DNA of 64,000 nucleotides from Vibrio rhodolitus (GCF_003350325.1 NZ_QLYZ01000019.1:32457-96456); one strand, 5' to 3'; positions 20,562-32,318 are shown, counted from the stretch's first letter. Notes: generated by a model not told the origin, from the letters alone. Numbers and translations are program-made.

Positions 20562-21752
20562 ATGCCGCTGCGCGAACAAGTCGCTAATTTTAAACATTGG
20601 TTTACTCACCCAGCTCCCCAAGCGCTTTTTGACCGTCAATTAGTGTGGATTTCGCTCGGTTTGATGTTAACGGGTTTAGTGATGGTGACGTCCGCCTCGT
20701 TTCCGATCAGTTATCGCTTAACCGGACAGCCGTTTCACTTTATGTTTCGCCACGCCGTTTTTCTATTGTTGGCGATCTCGACGGCAGCCGTTATTTTGCA
20801 AATTCCGATGAAGCACTGGCTAAAATACAGTTCGGTGCTTCTTGGTATTGCGGTGTTCTTATTGATAGTGGTGCTGGTTGGCGGCAAATCAGTTAACGGT
20901 GCATCACGTTGGATCCCCCTAGGTCTGTTTAACCTGCAGCCGGCAGAAGTTGCCAAATTATCGCTGTTTATCTTTATGGCGGGGTATTTGGTACGTAAAC
21001 AGGATGAAGTTCGCGCGACCTTCTTCGGTGGTTTTATTAAACCGATTTTAGTGTTCGGTACGCTCGCGGTATTGCTCTTGTTTCAGCCAGACTTGGGTAC
21101 AGTGATCGTAATGTTGGTCACCCTGTTTGGCATGTTATTTATTGCGGGCGCGAAGTTGACTCAGTTTCTCGCGTTGGTGGTGGTCGGCATTGGTGCGGTG
21201 ATCGCATTGATTGTCGCAGAGCCTTACCGTATGAAACGTGTGACTTCATTTCTTGACCCTTGGGAAAACCCATTTGGTAGCGGTTATCAGCTCACCCAGT
21301 CGCTAATGGCATTTGGACGCGGGGATTGGTTCGGACAAGGGCTGGGTAACTCAATTCAAAAGCTCGCTTATTTGCCCGAAGCGCATACCGACTTTGTCTT
21401 TGCCGTTTTAGCCGAAGAGCTAGGTTTTATTGGCGTTGTGCTCGTTTTAATGTTGATTTTTAGCTTAGTGCTGAAAGCGATTTTTATCGGGCGCAGAGCG
21501 TTTGAAAGTGATGAATTTTTTGGTGGCTATCTCGCATTTGGTATCGGGATTTGGTTCGCATTCCAAACATTGGTAAACGTGGGGGCTGCGGCAGGGATTG
21601 TCCCAACCAAAGGTCTGACTTTGCCTTTGATCAGCTACGGTGGCTCAAGTTTGATCATTATGTCGGTCGCCGTATCGATTTTACTGCGTATCGATCATGA
21701 ATGCCGTCTTAAAGCACAGCAATTAGAAAAGAATACAGAAGATGAGCAATAA
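20562..21752 (+). CDS. ftsW: Septal peptidoglycan glycosyltransferase FtsW
   Basis: FtsW is a SEDS-family polymerase that makes septal glycan with FtsI. The 396-residue polytopic protein shows the SEDS motifs [15 protein letters not shown] (about 107-121), FQPDLGT (about 172-178), AEELGF (about 285-290) and the C-terminal [11 protein letters not shown]. The start is supported by the length, and a basic cytoplasmic N-terminus precedes helix 1. Its 3' end overlaps murG by 11 bp. Confidence 0.98.
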   Translation: MPLREQVANFKHWFTHPAPQALFDRQLVWISLGLMLTGLVMVTSASFPISYRLTGQPFHFMFRHAVFLLLAISTAAVILQIPMKHWLKYSSVLLGIAVFLLIVVLVGGKSVNGASRWIPLGLFNLQPAEVAKLSLFIFMAGYLVRKQDEVRATFFGGFIKPILVFGTLAVLLLFQPDLGTVIVMLVTLFGMLFIAGAKLTQFLALVVVGIGAVIALIVAEPYRMKRVTSFLDPWENPFGSGYQLTQSLMAFGRGDWFGQGLGNSIQKLAYLPEAHTDFVFAVLAEELGFIGVVLVLMLIFSLVLKAIFIGRRAFESDEFFGGYLAFGIGIWFAFQTLVNVGAAAGIVPTKGLTLPLISYGGSSLIIMSVAVSILLRIDHECRLKAQQLEKNTEDEQ

Positions 21753-22803
21753 AAAACGTTTAATGGTGATGGCTGGTGGAACCGGCGGTCACGTATTCCC
21801 AGGATTGGCGGTGGCAAAGAAGCTTCAACAACAAGGTTGGGAGATCCGTTGGTTAGGAACTGCTGACCGTATGGAAGCTGACTTAGTGCCAAAACATGGT
21901 ATTGAGATTGATTTTATTAAAGTAAAAGGACTTCGTGGTCAGGGCGTGATGCGTTTACTTGCGGCGCCTTTCCAAATTATTAATGCGATTGGTCAAGCTC
22001 GTCGTCATATGAAAGCGTGGCAGCCAGATGCCGTGCTTGGTATGGGCGGTTATGTCAGTGGACCGGGTGGTATTGCAGCATGGCTTTTGGGCATTCCAGT
22101 CGTTCTGCATGAGCAAAATGCAGTTGCGGGTTTGACTAACCAATGGTTAGCGAAGATTGCAAAGAAAGTCTTTCAAGCGTTTCCTGGCGCTTTCCCAAGT
22201 GCGGAGGTTGTGGGCAACCCCGTGCGTGAAGATGTCGTTGCCTTGCCTGAGCCGCAAGTGCGCATGCAAGACCGTCAAGGACCCATTCGTATCTTGGTTA
22301 TGGGTGGTAGCCAAGGGGCACGCATTCTTAACCAAACCATGCCACAAGTTATGGCACAATTAGGTGACGGTTACCAAGTGCGCCACCAAGCGGGTAAAAA
22401 TAGCCAGCAAGAAGTGGCAACAGCCTATGAGGCTAATCAAGTTACGCAAGCAGAGAGCATGGAATTTATTGACGATGTTGCTGCAGCGTATGAATGGGCA
22501 GACTTATTGGTGTGCCGCTCAGGTGCGTTGACCGTTTCAGAAGTTTCGGCTGCAGGGGTAGGCGCTATCTTTATCCCATTTATGCATAAAGACCGACAGC
22601 AAGCGCTAAATGCTGACCACTTGGTTGAGTGTGGCGCTGCAAAAATGATTGAGCAACCAGAGCTGACTGTCGAGAAGCTAGCGAATGAGATCCTGTCGTT
22701 GGATCGTAACCAGCTACAACAGATGGCAATCAAAGCTAGGGGCGCTGCTAAGTTAGAAGCGGATCGTGTCGTTGCAGATGCGATTATCGCGCTAACCAAA
22801 TAA
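21742..22803 (+). CDS. murG: UDP-GlcNAc transferase MurG
   Basis: MurG attaches GlcNAc to lipid I on the inner face of the membrane, making lipid II. The 353-residue GT-B enzyme has the glycine-rich N-terminal motif [16 protein letters not shown] (about 10-25), [22 protein letters not shown], and the UDP-GlcNAc-binding [10 protein letters not shown] (about 193-202) and [10 protein letters not shown] (about 255-264). It starts inside the 3' end of ftsW. Confidence 0.98.
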   Translation: MSNKKRLMVMAGGTGGHVFPGLAVAKKLQQQGWEIRWLGTADRMEADLVPKHGIEIDFIKVKGLRGQGVMRLLAAPFQIINAIGQARRHMKAWQPDAVLGMGGYVSGPGGIAAWLLGIPVVLHEQNAVAGLTNQWLAKIAKKVFQAFPGAFPSAEVVGNPVREDVVALPEPQVRMQDRQGPIRILVMGGSQGARILNQTMPQVMAQLGDGYQVRHQAGKNSQQEVATAYEANQVTQAESMEFIDDVAAAYEWADLLVCRSGALTVSEVSAAGVGAIFIPFMHKDRQQALNADHLVECGAAKMIEQPELTVEKLANEILSLDRNQLQQMAIKARGAAKLEADRVVADAIIALTK

Positions 22804-22814
22804 CGAGAAATACA

Positions 22815-24272
22815 ATGACCGTAAAACACACACAAGATTTGGCTCAGATCCGAGCTATGGTGCCAGAAATGCGCCGCGTTAAGTCGATTCACTTTATTGG
22901 CATTGGTGGTGCTGGTATGAGCGGTATCGCAGAGGTTCTTCTTAACGAAGGCTACCAAATTACCGGCTCTGACATTGCAGAAAATGCGGTAACTGAGCGC
23001 TTAACTGAAAAAGGCGCCACGGTATTTATTGGACACCAAGCTGAGAACGTTGCGCAGGCGAGTGTGGTTGTTGTCTCAACGGCAATTAACGAAGAAAACC
23101 CGGAAATTAAAGCCGCACGTGAAGCGCGCATACCGGTGGTGCGTCGTGCTGAAATGCTGGCAGAGCTGATGCGTTTTCGTCATGGTATTGCGGTTGCTGG
23201 TACACACGGTAAGACCACGACCACTGCACTTGTGACACAAATCTATTCGGAAGCGGGACTTGATCCAACGTTTGTCAATGGTGGTCTAGTTAAAAGTGCT
23301 GGCACCAACGCTCGCTTGGGTTCAAGCCGCATCTTGATTGCAGAAGCGGATGAGAGTGATGCTTCGTTTCTTCACTTGCAGCCAATGGTAAGCATCGTCA
23401 CCAATATTGAAGCAGACCATATGGATACCTATGGCGGTGACTTTGAAACCTTAAAGCAAACCTTTATCGATTTTCTCCATAACCTGCCGTTCTATGGTCA
23501 AGCTATCCTATGTATTGATGATCCGGTTGTACGTGAGTTAATCCCACGCGTAAGTCGTCAAGTGATCACTTATGGTTTCTCGGAAGATGCAGATGTACGC
23601 ATTGAGAATTACCATCAAGAAGGTCAGCAAGGTAAGTTTACCGTGGTTCGTAAAGGACGCGCGAATCTTGATATCACGCTAAATATCCCAGGGCGCCACA
23701 ATGCGCTTAATGCATCGGCAGCGATTGCGGTGGCGACAGAAGATGATATCTCTGATGAGGCTATTTTGAGCGCTATGCTAGGCACCCAAGGCACGGGTCG
23801 TCGTTTTGATCACCTTGGCGAGTTTGAGACTGGCAATGGTCAAGCAATGCTGGTGGACGACTACGGTCATCACCCAACAGAAGTGGGTGTGACGATTCAA
23901 GCAGCACGAAGTGGTTGGGCTGATAAACGCTTAGTGATGATTTTCCAACCGCACCGTTATAGCCGCACTCGCGATCTTTATGACGATTTTGCTAATGTGC
24001 TTGAGCAAGTTGATGTCTTGATTATGCTAGATGTATACGCTGCAGGCGAAAAGCCAATTGCAGGCGCTGATGGTCGCTCATTGTGTCGTACCATTCGCAG
24101 TCGAGGCAAGATTGACCCAATTTTTGTGCCTGATAGTGCAACCTTGCCAACTGTGCTCGCGAATGTATTGCAAGATGGTGACTTAGTTTTAACGCAAGGT
24201 GCTGGTGATGTAGGTAAAATTGCCAAACAACTTGCTGCGCTAGAGCTGAATATTGCGAAAATGCAGGCTTGA
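22815..24272 (+). CDS. murC: UDP-MurNAc:L-alanine ligase
   Basis: MurC adds the first stem residue, L-alanine. The 485-residue protein has the Rossmann motif [15 protein letters not shown] (about 27-41), P-loop GTHGKTT (129-135), and [12 protein letters not shown] and [10 protein letters not shown]. It ends the mur run. In E. coli ddlB follows; here a 173-bp non-coding gap with a strong promoter leads straight to ftsQ. Confidence 0.98.
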   Translation: MTVKHTQDLAQIRAMVPEMRRVKSIHFIGIGGAGMSGIAEVLLNEGYQITGSDIAENAVTERLTEKGATVFIGHQAENVAQASVVVVSTAINEENPEIKAAREARIPVVRRAEMLAELMRFRHGIAVAGTHGKTTTTALVTQIYSEAGLDPTFVNGGLVKSAGTNARLGSSRILIAEADESDASFLHLQPMVSIVTNIEADHMDTYGGDFETLKQTFIDFLHNLPFYGQAILCIDDPVVRELIPRVSRQVITYGFSEDADVRIENYHQEGQQGKFTVVRKGRANLDITLNIPGRHNALNASAAIAVATEDDISDEAILSAMLGTQGTGRRFDHLGEFETGNGQAMLVDDYGHHPTEVGVTIQAARSGWADKRLVMIFQPHRYSRTRDLYDDFANVLEQVDVLIMLDVYAAGEKPIAGADGRSLCRTIRSRGKIDPIFVPDSATLPTVLANVLQDGDLVLTQGAGDVGKIAKQLAALELNIAKMQA

Positions 24273-24337
24273 AAATGAGATTTTTGAAGATTTAGCGCAT
24301 TTCTTGCGTTAAAAAAACGATTTCTCACTTTCAACGT

Positions 24338-24365
24338 TTGATACTTTTTACGACCCCAGTATAAT
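24338..24365 (+). promoter_or_regulatory. Strong sigma-70 promoter in front of ftsQAZ
   Basis: TTGATA (24338-24343) and a perfect TATAAT (24360-24365) are 16 bp apart, giving a leader of about 75 nt before ftsQ. A dedicated promoter for ftsQAZ within the cluster matches the E. coli arrangement in principle. Confidence 0.75.
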
Positions 24366-24445
24366 CCGAGGGTTATAGTTAATGCTTTTGCCTATGCGAA
24401 GGGATAGGATTAAGAATTGCGAGCGTATAACAAGGACAACGGACT

Positions 24446-25237
24446 TTGATTAGCACATCTTTTCTCCAAGACCGTCGTCTGCGAGATTTTCCGGCGATAA
24501 AAACACACCTTGTCGGTGGCAGTTTCTTTTTAATCGTGGTGATTCTCATCGGCTCTTTGCTTTTCTCGACCATTTCTTGGATGTGGGACGATCAGCGACT
24601 GCCATTATCTAAGCTAGTTCTTCAGGGCGAGCTGGAATATGTCACTGCGCTGGATGTTCAGCGCGCATTTTCTACTTTAGAGCATGTTGGCACATTTATG
24701 TCCCAAGATGTCGATGCGCTGCAAGACGTTATCGAACAGATCCCATGGGTTGCCCATGTTTCGATTCGAAAACAGTGGCCTGATACCGTAAAAGTATTTC
24801 TGACTGAGCATCACGCCAAAGCTATTTGGAATGGGGATGCTCTGCTTGATGATAATGGTCGAATTTTTAATGGCGATCTTGGCAAGTTAAAAGGGGATAG
24901 AGTCAAACTCTATGGCCCTAAGGGTACCAACTTGGAAGTACTCGACACTTGGCAAAGAATCAGCCAGCTGTTTGAACCTTTGGGTTTAACCATTACGTCA
25001 TTAGTATTAAATGATCGACGAGCGTGGCAGATTATTCTCGATAACGGTATCCGTTTAGAGCTAGGTAAAGAGTCACTCGATGAGCGAATTAATCGTTTTA
25101 TCTCGTTGTATAACAGCTTAGGTAGTGACGCTCAGCGAGTAAGCTACATAGATCTCCGATACGATACGGGAGCCGCAGTAGGTTGGTTCCCTGAACAAGA
25201 GTCACAACAAGAGAGTAGAGATGACGAAGACCGCTGA
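24446..25237 (+). CDS. ftsQ: Cell division protein FtsQ
   Basis: FtsQ is a bitopic divisome scaffold that binds FtsL and FtsB. The 263-residue protein has a short cytoplasmic N-terminus, one membrane helix (about 30-50, SFFLIVVILIGSLLFSTISW), a POTRA domain (from about residue 58, KLVLQGELEYVTALDV) and a beta domain. The start is TTG at 24446: AAGGA stands 9 bp upstream, and the first in-frame ATG would delete the membrane helix. It overlaps ftsA by 17 bp. Confidence 0.96.
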   Translation: MISTSFLQDRRLRDFPAIKTHLVGGSFFLIVVILIGSLLFSTISWMWDDQRLPLSKLVLQGELEYVTALDVQRAFSTLEHVGTFMSQDVDALQDVIEQIPWVAHVSIRKQWPDTVKVFLTEHHAKAIWNGDALLDDNGRIFNGDLGKLKGDRVKLYGPKGTNLEVLDTWQRISQLFEPLGLTITSLVLNDRRAWQIILDNGIRLELGKESLDERINRFISLYNSLGSDAQRVSYIDLRYDTGAAVGWFPEQESQQESRDDEDR

Positions 25238-26483
25238 TGACAACATTATTGTTGGTCTTGATATAGGCACTGCAACCGTATCAGCACTGGTAGGTGAATT
25301 GCTACCAGACGGTCAAATCAACATCATTGGCGCTGGTACCAGTCCATCTCGTGGTATGGATAAGGGCGGCGTAAACGATCTTGAGTCCGTGGTAAAATCG
25401 GTTCAGCGAGCTGTAAATCAAGCGGAATTGATGGCGGAATGTCAAATTCGCAATGTATATATTTCCATTTCTGGTCGCCATATTGCGAGCCGTATAGAAA
25501 AAGGAATGGGAACTATTTCTGATGAAGAAGTCTCTCAAGAAGATATGGATCGTGCGATTCATACCGCTAAGTCAATCAAAATTGGTGACGAACAGCGCAT
25601 TCTTCACGTAATTCCGCAAGAATTCACGATTGATTACCAAGAGGGGATTAAAAACCCGCTAGGTTTATCAGGGGTGCGCATGGAAGTTAGTGTGCACTTG
25701 ATCTCTTGCCACAATGATATGGCAAGAAACATTATTAAAGCGGTTGAACGTTGTGGCTTAACCGTTGAACACTTGGTTTACTCTGGTTTGGCAGCAAGTA
25801 ATGCTGTGATCACCGAAGACGAACGAGACTTAGGTGTGTGCGTGGTTGATATCGGCGCAGGCACAATGGATGTTTCGATTTGGACTGGTGGTGCGTTAAG
25901 ACATACTGAAGTGTTCTCTTACGCAGGTAATGCAGTCACCAGTGATATTGCATTCGCTTTCGGTACGCCAGTCAGTGATGCCGAAGAAATCAAAGTGAAG
26001 TATGGCTGTGCTCTGAGTGAGCTAGTCAGCAAAGATGACACGGTTAACGTTCCTAGTGTTGGTGGTCGTCCTTCAAGAAGTTTGCAACGTCAAACTTTGT
26101 CTGAAGTGATTGAACCGAGATATACTGAACTTATGGGACTGGTTAACCAGACTATCGATACTGTTCAAGAAAAATTGCGCGAAGATGGTATTAAACACCA
26201 TTTAGCCGCGGGTGTGGTACTCACCGGCGGTGCAGCGCGAATTGAAGGTTTGGTAGAGTGTGCGGAGCGCGTGTTCCGCAACCAAGTTCGAGTCGGCAAG
26301 CCTCTTGAGGTCAGCGGCTTAACAGATTACGTAAAAGAGCCGTATCATTCTACGGCAGTTGGTTTACTTCATTACGCACGAGACAGTCAAATTAACGACG
26401 AGACTGAATATAACGAACCAAAGCGTCAGCCAGTAAGTTCGCTATTTGATCGCTTGCGTAATTGGATACAAAAAGAGTTTTAA
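25221..26483 (+). CDS. ftsA: Cell division protein FtsA
   Basis: FtsA is an actin-like ATPase that tethers FtsZ to the membrane. The 420-residue protein shows the phosphate-binding motif IIVGLDIGTATVSALVGE (about 9-26), VVDIGAGTMDVS (about 208-219), VLTGGAARIEG, and the C-terminal amphipathic membrane helix LFDRLRNWIQKEF (408-420). It begins within the ftsQ 3' end and is followed 30 bp later by ftsZ. Confidence 0.98.
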   Translation: MTKTADDNIIVGLDIGTATVSALVGELLPDGQINIIGAGTSPSRGMDKGGVNDLESVVKSVQRAVNQAELMAECQIRNVYISISGRHIASRIEKGMGTISDEEVSQEDMDRAIHTAKSIKIGDEQRILHVIPQEFTIDYQEGIKNPLGLSGVRMEVSVHLISCHNDMARNIIKAVERCGLTVEHLVYSGLAASNAVITEDERDLGVCVVDIGAGTMDVSIWTGGALRHTEVFSYAGNAVTSDIAFAFGTPVSDAEEIKVKYGCALSELVSKDDTVNVPSVGGRPSRSLQRQTLSEVIEPRYTELMGLVNQTIDTVQEKLREDGIKHHLAAGVVLTGGAARIEGLVECAERVFRNQVRVGKPLEVSGLTDYVKEPYHSTAVGLLHYARDSQINDETEYNEPKRQPVSSLFDRLRNWIQKEF

Positions 26484-26513
26484 CCTGAGCAGCAGGAAAA
26501 ACGGAGATAACAC

Positions 26514-27740
26514 ATGTTTGAACCGATGATGGAAATGTCTGACGATGCGGTAATTAAAGTCGTTGGGGTTGGTGGCGGTGGCGGTAATGCCGTTGAACAC
26601 ATGGTACGTGAGTCCATTGAAGGTGTTGAATTCATCAGCATCAACACTGATGCTCAAGCACTACGTAAGACTAGCGTAAATAGCGTCATCCAAATTGGTG
26701 GCGACATGACCAAAGGTCTTGGTGCGGGTGCAAACCCACAAGTGGGACGTGACGCTGCTCTCGAAGATCGCGATAGAATTAAAGAATCCATTTGCGGTGC
26801 CGATATGGTATTTATCGCAGCTGGTATGGGCGGTGGTACCGGTACAGGTGCTGCGCCAGTTATCGCTGAGGTTGCAAAAGAGCTAGGTATTCTTACTGTT
26901 GCGGTAGTAACAAAGCCATTTAGCTTTGAAGGTAAGAAGCGTATGGCGTTTGCGGAACAAGGTATTGAAGAGCTGTCGAAACACGTTGACTCTCTGATTA
27001 CTATTCCAAACGAAAAGCTACTTAAAGTATTGGGTCGCGGTATCACACTACTTGAAGCTTTCGCGAGTGCAAACGACGTACTGAAGAATGCAGTTCAAGG
27101 TATCGCTGAACTTATCACACGTCCTGGCATGATCAACGTCGACTTTGCTGACGTTCGCACTGTGATGTCAGAAATGGGTCACGCGATGATGGGTAGCGGT
27201 GTTGCTAAAGGCGAAGACCGTGCAGAAGAAGCAGCAGAGATGGCTATCTCTAGCCCACTTCTTGAAGACATCGATCTAGCGGGTGCGCGTGGTGTACTAG
27301 TTAACATCACAGCTGGTCTTGATATGCGTCTTGATGAGTTTGAAACTGTGGGTAACACAGTGAAAGCTTTCGCTTCAGACAACGCAACGGTAGTAATTGG
27401 TACTTCTCTTGACCCTGATATGGCGGACGAAATCCGTGTTACAGTGGTAGCAACCGGTATCGGTAATGAGAAAAAGCCTGACATTACATTAGTAGCAGGC
27501 GGAAAAGCAAAAGTGGCACCTGTGGCACAACCTCAGTCACAAGTTGCAACACAACAACCAGCAGCGGTAAAAGTAGAAGAGAAACCGGCACAGACATTGC
27601 AGGAAAAACCAGCAGTGACGGCTCAACCGGCAACTCAATCTACATCAGCAAGCAATGGCTCAGGCCAAAGCACGGCACCGAAAGTTGAAAAAGATGGCTA
27701 TCTAGACATCCCTGCTTTCCTACGTCGTCAAGCTGATTAA
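26514..27740 (+). CDS. ftsZ: Cell division GTPase FtsZ
   Basis: FtsZ is the tubulin homologue that forms the Z ring. The 408-residue protein has the GTP-binding signature GGGTGTG (106-112), the T7-loop sequence [11 protein letters not shown] (about 207-217), a low-complexity Q/A/P-rich linker (about 325-390) and the conserved C-terminal peptide [10 protein letters not shown] that binds FtsA and ZipA. GGAGA precedes the ATG. Synonymous codon use is strongly biased, fitting high expression. Confidence 0.99.
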   Translation: MFEPMMEMSDDAVIKVVGVGGGGGNAVEHMVRESIEGVEFISINTDAQALRKTSVNSVIQIGGDMTKGLGAGANPQVGRDAALEDRDRIKESICGADMVFIAAGMGGGTGTGAAPVIAEVAKELGILTVAVVTKPFSFEGKKRMAFAEQGIEELSKHVDSLITIPNEKLLKVLGRGITLLEAFASANDVLKNAVQGIAELITRPGMINVDFADVRTVMSEMGHAMMGSGVAKGEDRAEEAAEMAISSPLLEDIDLAGARGVLVNITAGLDMRLDEFETVGNTVKAFASDNATVVIGTSLDPDMADEIRVTVVATGIGNEKKPDITLVAGGKAKVAPVAQPQSQVATQQPAAVKVEEKPAQTLQEKPAVTAQPATQSTSASNGSGQSTAPKVEKDGYLDIPAFLRRQAD

Positions 27741-27743
27741 TAC

Positions 27744-27806
27744 TGTCAAAATTTGACATGGTTCGAAAATGTGATACGATGCGCGACCGATGATTACATC
27801 GGCGCG
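27744..27806 (+). promoter_or_regulatory. lpxC promoter region with two inverted repeats
   Basis: TTGACA (27753-27758) and TACGAT (27775-27780) with 16-bp spacing form a plausible promoter. The -35 lies inside a perfect 15-bp palindrome, TGTCAAA-A-TTTGACA (27744-27758). Next comes a hairpin, CGCG-CCGATG (27782-27792) with CATCGG-CGCG (27797-27806), in the lpxC 5' region. No T-tract follows. A repressor site over the -35 is possible (inference). Confidence 0.5.
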
Positions 27807-27835
27807 ATTTGTAGCACCATTACTGAGGCAAGTAG

Positions 27836-28753
27836 ATGATCAGACAACGTACTCTGAAAGAAATAGTGAAAACGACCGGTGTAGGCTTACACTCAGGGCG
27901 TAAAGTAACTTTGACTCTTCGCCCAGCAGCTGCAAATACAGGTGTTATTTACCGTCGTACGGACGTAAATCCACCAGTTGATTTTCCAGCGGATCCTGAA
28001 TCAGTTCGTGACACTATGCTGTGTACAGCTCTTGTTAACGATCAAGGTATTCGTATCTCAACGGTAGAACACTTAAACGCTGCGCTAGCAGGTATGGGTA
28101 TCGACAACGTGGTTATCGAAGTTGATGCGCCAGAAATTCCAATTATGGATGGTAGTGCTAGCCCTTTCGTATTCCTACTTCAACAAGCAGGTATCGAAGA
28201 GCAAAATGCAGCAAAACGCTTTATTCGTATTAAGAAACCAGTTCGCTTTGAAGATGGCGACAAATGGGCAGAATTCGCACCGTTTAATGGTTTCCGTATG
28301 GATTTTGAAATCGAATTTAACCACCCAGCGATTGAATCTGATGAACAACGCTTAGTGTTTGATTTCTCATCAAAAGGTTTCGTTAAAGAGATTTCTCGTG
28401 CACGAACTTTTGGTTTCATGCGTGATATCGAATACCTACAATCGCAAAACCTTGTTCTAGGTGGTAGCTTTGACAATGCAATCGTATTGGATGACTACCG
28501 TATCTTGAACGAAGAAGGTCTGCGCTTTGATAATGAGTTTGTAACTCACAAAGTACTTGATGCGATTGGCGACCTTTACATGTGTGGTCACCCAATTATC
28601 GGTGAATTCCGTGCATTTAAATCAGGTCATGGTTTAAATAACCAACTACTACGTAAAGTTCTTGCTGATCAAGAAGCGTGGGAATGGGTTACTTTCGAGC
28701 AAGAAGAAGTGTCACCAGTTGCATTTGCAGAGCCAAACATGGTTCTAGCATAA
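27836..28753 (+). CDS. lpxC: UDP-3-O-acyl-N-acetylglucosamine deacetylase LpxC
   Basis: LpxC catalyses the committed step of lipid A synthesis, a zinc-dependent deacetylation. The 305-residue protein matches E. coli in length and in its metal ligands: H79 (VEHLNAAL), H238 and D242 (HKVLDAIGD), with H265 in KSGHGLNN as the catalytic histidine. It lies between ftsZ and secA as in E. coli and is followed by a bidirectional terminator. Confidence 0.99.
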   Translation: MIRQRTLKEIVKTTGVGLHSGRKVTLTLRPAAANTGVIYRRTDVNPPVDFPADPESVRDTMLCTALVNDQGIRISTVEHLNAALAGMGIDNVVIEVDAPEIPIMDGSASPFVFLLQQAGIEEQNAAKRFIRIKKPVRFEDGDKWAEFAPFNGFRMDFEIEFNHPAIESDEQRLVFDFSSKGFVKEISRARTFGFMRDIEYLQSQNLVLGGSFDNAIVLDDYRILNEEGLRFDNEFVTHKVLDAIGDLYMCGHPIIGEFRAFKSGHGLNNQLLRKVLADQEAWEWVTFEQEEVSPVAFAEPNMVLA

Positions 28754-28772
28754 TCAGCCAAATCCAGATTAG

Positions 28773-28803
28773 AAAAAACCAGGCTTAGAGCCTGGTTTTT
28801 TTT
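28773..28803. terminator. Bidirectional terminator between lpxC and dciA
   Basis: AACCAGGC (28777-28784) pairs with GCCTGGTT (28790-28797) around TTAGA. An A-run precedes and a T-run follows, serving both convergent genes. Confidence 0.93.
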
Positions 28804-29263
28804 ATGTTCGCTTGTTGGCGGCGAGTTTAGCCAAGCTTTCTAAACGCGCTTTGACTTTCGGTGATGCCCCTTCAGCGACCGCTTTAAGATATTCGGCAGC
28901 GGTATCAGAAATTGGATCGCGCGGCTTGTCTTCGGTGCGTTTTTTATCGCCTTTGACGCGATAAAGGTCGGGGTTGATTTGCACTTCGACAGCAATTAAG
29001 CGGGCGAACCCTTGCGAGCGCAGTTGGTTAAGAATATTGAGACGATCGTAATTGATCTTCATCATGATCGCCGCGCTTGCCACTTCGATAACCAAATGAT
29101 TGTCACGCAGGTTTGCCACGCGGCAATGATCGACCGCATTCTTCGGCAAGATCGTTTTTAGCAGTTGATTGATCTTCATGATCTCTTCGGCATGTTTTTG
29201 CAAGTTAGCAAAACGTGAATCAGAGATGATCTCATTTCCCAAGGTAGGGCGGTGGTCGCGCAT
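28802..29263 (-). CDS. dciA: DciA, DUF721-family replicative helicase loader
   Basis: DciA is the ancestral loader of the replicative helicase DnaB in bacteria that lack DnaC. The 153-residue protein has the DUF721 KH-like domain (about residues 15-105; RFANLQKHAEEIMKINQLL, CRVANLRDNHLVIEVASAA) and a basic, lower-complexity C-terminal tail (about 108-153). It occupies the lpxC-secA interval on the opposite strand, where E. coli has secM instead. The start MRDHRPT gives the full domain. Confidence 0.93.
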   Translation of the reverse strand: MRDHRPTLGNEIISDSRFANLQKHAEEIMKINQLLKTILPKNAVDHCRVANLRDNHLVIEVASAAIMMKINYDRLNILNQLRSQGFARLIAVEVQINPDLYRVKGDKKRTEDKPRDPISDTAAEYLKAVAEGASPKVKARLESLAKLAANKRT

Positions 29264-29585
29264 GACTAAGCCTTAATTTTCTAGTTCATTTCCATTTTAG
29301 CCAACCACCACAGCGGCGAATAGTCTTTTTAGCGGATAAACTTGCGCCATTCGTCGGCAAAAAATCACAAGTGCTTCAAACAATTCAATAAGAGATTGGT
29401 TGTTCGAGTGAAAAGCCCTTACACTAGGCGGCTATAAATAAACACTCATGCCTTGAAAATCTAAGTTCTCACCACAATATCTGTGATTAATGATTTAACG
29501 CAGTATTCTTAGTTTAAAACTGAAAGAGACTGAAGGCATTAAGTAGAGATCGTGCCCGATCGACTGATAGAGAGATTCACACAAG
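29264..29585 (+). other. Divergent intergenic region between dciA and secA
   Basis: The 322 bp hold no protein frame and no secM-like arrest peptide. Promoters for both divergent genes should lie here; TATAAA at 29433-29438 is a possible -10 for secA without a convincing -35. I see no strong hairpin. Confidence 0.6.
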
Positions 29586-32318
29586 ATGATAACTAAGCTA
29601 CTGACAAAGGTAATTGGCAGTCGCAACGACAGAACATTGCGTCGCCTGAGAAAGATTGTAAAAGAAATCAATAATTACGAGCCAACGTTTGAAGCTCTAT
29701 CTGATGAACAATTAAAGGCAAAGACTGTTGAATTTCGTCAACGTCTAGAACAAGGTGAAGACCTTGATAAATTGTTGCCAGAAGCATTTGCGACCGTACG
29801 TGAAGCATCTAAGCGTGTTTACGGCATGCGTCATTTCGACGTGCAGCTTATCGGTGGTATGGTTCTTAACGCGGGTCAAATCGCAGAGATGCGTACTGGT
29901 GAAGGTAAAACACTAACCGCAACTCTACCAGCTTACCTAAACGCTCTGCCAGGTAAAGGTGTTCACATCGTAACGGTGAACGACTACCTAGCAAAACGCG
30001 ATGCCGAGACGAACCGTCCACTATTTGAATTCCTTGGTATGACTGTTGGCGTAAACGTGCCAAACATGCCACCGCAAGAGAAAAAAGAAGCTTACCAAGC
30101 TGACATTCTATACGGTACCAACAACGAATTTGGTTTTGACTACCTGCGTGACAACATGGCATTCCGTGTTGAAGACCGCGTACAACGTGAACGCTTCTTT
30201 GCGGTTGTCGATGAAGTGGACTCGATTCTAATCGATGAAGCTCGTACACCACTTATCATTTCTGGTCCTGCAGAGGATAGCTCTGAGCTATACACTCGCA
30301 TCAACACTCTAATTCCACATCTGCAAAAACAAGATCAGGAAGACTCAGAAGAGTACCGCGGTGATGGTCACTACACGGTTGATGAAAAATCAAAACAAGT
30401 TTACCTAACTGAAACGGGTCAAGAGTTCGTTGAAGAACTGATGATCAAAAACGGTTTGATGGAAGAGGGTGACACGCTTTACTCACCAACGAACATCAGC
30501 TTGTTACACCACGTAAACGCGGCACTTCGCGCGCACGTGTTGTTTGAAATTAACGTTGATTACATCGTTAACGAGCAAGGCGAAGTGGTTATCGTTGACG
30601 AACATACTGGCCGTACAATGCCAGGTCGTCGTTGGTCTGAAGGTCTGCACCAAGCAGTGGAAGCCAAAGAAGGCGTTAAGATCCAGAATGAAAACCAAAC
30701 TCTGGCATCGATTACCTTCCAGAACTACTTCCGTCTCTACGACAAACTGTCAGGTATGACAGGTACTGCCGACACCGAAGCATTCGAATTCCAATCTATC
30801 TACGGCTTGGAAACGGTAGTTATCCCAACTAACAAACCAATGATCCGTAACGATATGCCAGATGTGGTATACCGTACTGAGCAAGAGAAATTTGCCGCAA
30901 TCATTGAAGACATCAAAGAGCGCGTAGCAAAAGGTCAGCCATCGCTAGTGGGTACAGTGTCGATTGAAAAGTCAGAGCTACTGTCAAACGCACTGAAAAA
31001 AGCCAACATTAAGCACAACGTACTGAACGCTAAATTCCACGAGAAAGAAGCGGAAATCGTTGCTGAAGCGGGTACACCGGGCGCAGTAACCATCGCAACC
31101 AACATGGCCGGTCGTGGTACCGATATTGTGTTGGGTGGTAGCTGGCAAGCGAAGGTTGAGCTGCTAGACAACCCATCGAAAGAGCAAATCGATCAAATTA
31201 AAGCGGAATGGCGCGTGGTTCACGACCAAGTGCTAGAAGCTGGTGGTCTACACATCATCGGTACTGAGCGTCATGAATCTCGCCGTATCGATAACCAGCT
31301 ACGTGGTCGTTCTGGTCGTCAAGGTGATGCGGGTTCTTCGCGTTTCTACCTATCAATGGAAGATGCGCTACTCCGTATCTTTACTTCTGACCGCATGGCA
31401 AGCCTAATCCAAAGCGGTATGGAAGAAGGTGAAGCGATCGAATCGAAGATGCTTTCTCGTTCAATTGAAAAAGCACAACGCAAAGTTGAAGGTCGTAACT
31501 TCGACATTCGTAAACAGCTACTTGAATACGATGACGTGGCGAACGATCAACGTAAAGTGGTTTACGAATTGCGTGATGAGTTAATGAGCGTTGAAGACAT
31601 TAGCGAGATGATTGAGCAAAACCGCGATGACGTGCTGAACGCAATTATCGACGAATACATTCCACCACAATCTCTAGAAGAGATGTGGGATGTGCAAGGT
31701 CTGCAAGATCGTCTGAAGAATGACTTCGATCTAGACGCACCAGTTAAAGATTGGCTAGCCGCTGATGACAAACTGTACGAAGAAGCGCTACGTGAGAAGA
31801 TCATCACTCAAGCAGTAGAAGTCTACAAAGGCAAAGAAGAAGTTGTCGGCGAGCAAGTGCTACGTAACTTCGAAAAATCAGTGATGCTACAAACACTAGA
31901 TACGCTTTGGAAAGAGCACCTAGCGGCAATGGATCACTTACGCCAAGGTATTCACCTACGTGGCTACGCGCAGAAGAACCCGAAACAAGAGTACAAGCGT
32001 GAGTCGTTTGAACTGTTTGAAGGTTTGCTAGATTCACTAAAAACAGACGTGATTACGGTACTGTCTCGCGTACGTGTTCAACAGCAAGAAGAAGTTGAGC
32101 GTATGGAAGAGCAGCGCCGTGCTCAAGCGGAAGCGGCAGCGCGCCAAGCTCAAGCCCAACACGCAACGGCTGAGAATCCACTAGCGGATGGTGAAGAAAC
32201 AGCAGAAGCAGGTGCACAGCAGCCGGTCGTACGTGATGAGCGTAAAGTGGGTCGTAATGAGCCGTGTCCATGTGGTAGTGGCAAAAAATACAAGCAGTGC
32301 CACGGCAAGATTGCATAA
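29586..32318 (+). CDS. secA: Protein translocase ATPase SecA
   Basis: SecA drives preproteins through SecYEG. The 910-residue protein has nucleotide-binding domain 1 with MRTGEGKT (about 102-109) and [16 protein letters not shown], the preprotein crosslinking domain, NBD2 with [14 protein letters not shown], the helical scaffold, a low-complexity linker rich in Q, A and E (about 835-880), and the C-terminal zinc motif [13 protein letters not shown] that contacts SecB. Length and layout match E. coli SecA (901). Confidence 0.99.
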   Translation: MITKLLTKVIGSRNDRTLRRLRKIVKEINNYEPTFEALSDEQLKAKTVEFRQRLEQGEDLDKLLPEAFATVREASKRVYGMRHFDVQLIGGMVLNAGQIAEMRTGEGKTLTATLPAYLNALPGKGVHIVTVNDYLAKRDAETNRPLFEFLGMTVGVNVPNMPPQEKKEAYQADILYGTNNEFGFDYLRDNMAFRVEDRVQRERFFAVVDEVDSILIDEARTPLIISGPAEDSSELYTRINTLIPHLQKQDQEDSEEYRGDGHYTVDEKSKQVYLTETGQEFVEELMIKNGLMEEGDTLYSPTNISLLHHVNAALRAHVLFEINVDYIVNEQGEVVIVDEHTGRTMPGRRWSEGLHQAVEAKEGVKIQNENQTLASITFQNYFRLYDKLSGMTGTADTEAFEFQSIYGLETVVIPTNKPMIRNDMPDVVYRTEQEKFAAIIEDIKERVAKGQPSLVGTVSIEKSELLSNALKKANIKHNVLNAKFHEKEAEIVAEAGTPGAVTIATNMAGRGTDIVLGGSWQAKVELLDNPSKEQIDQIKAEWRVVHDQVLEAGGLHIIGTERHESRRIDNQLRGRSGRQGDAGSSRFYLSMEDALLRIFTSDRMASLIQSGMEEGEAIESKMLSRSIEKAQRKVEGRNFDIRKQLLEYDDVANDQRKVVYELRDELMSVEDISEMIEQNRDDVLNAIIDEYIPPQSLEEMWDVQGLQDRLKNDFDLDAPVKDWLAADDKLYEEALREKIITQAVEVYKGKEEVVGEQVLRNFEKSVMLQTLDTLWKEHLAAMDHLRQGIHLRGYAQKNPKQEYKRESFELFEGLLDSLKTDVITVLSRVRVQQQEEVERMEEQRRAQAEAAARQAQAQHATAENPLADGEETAEAGAQQPVVRDERKVGRNEPCPCGSGKKYKQCHGKIA

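Noticed and set aside
28802..29263. SecM secretion monitor at the lpxC-secA position
   Set aside because: The gene is on the opposite strand, has a DUF721 domain and no signal peptide or arrest motif; it is DciA.
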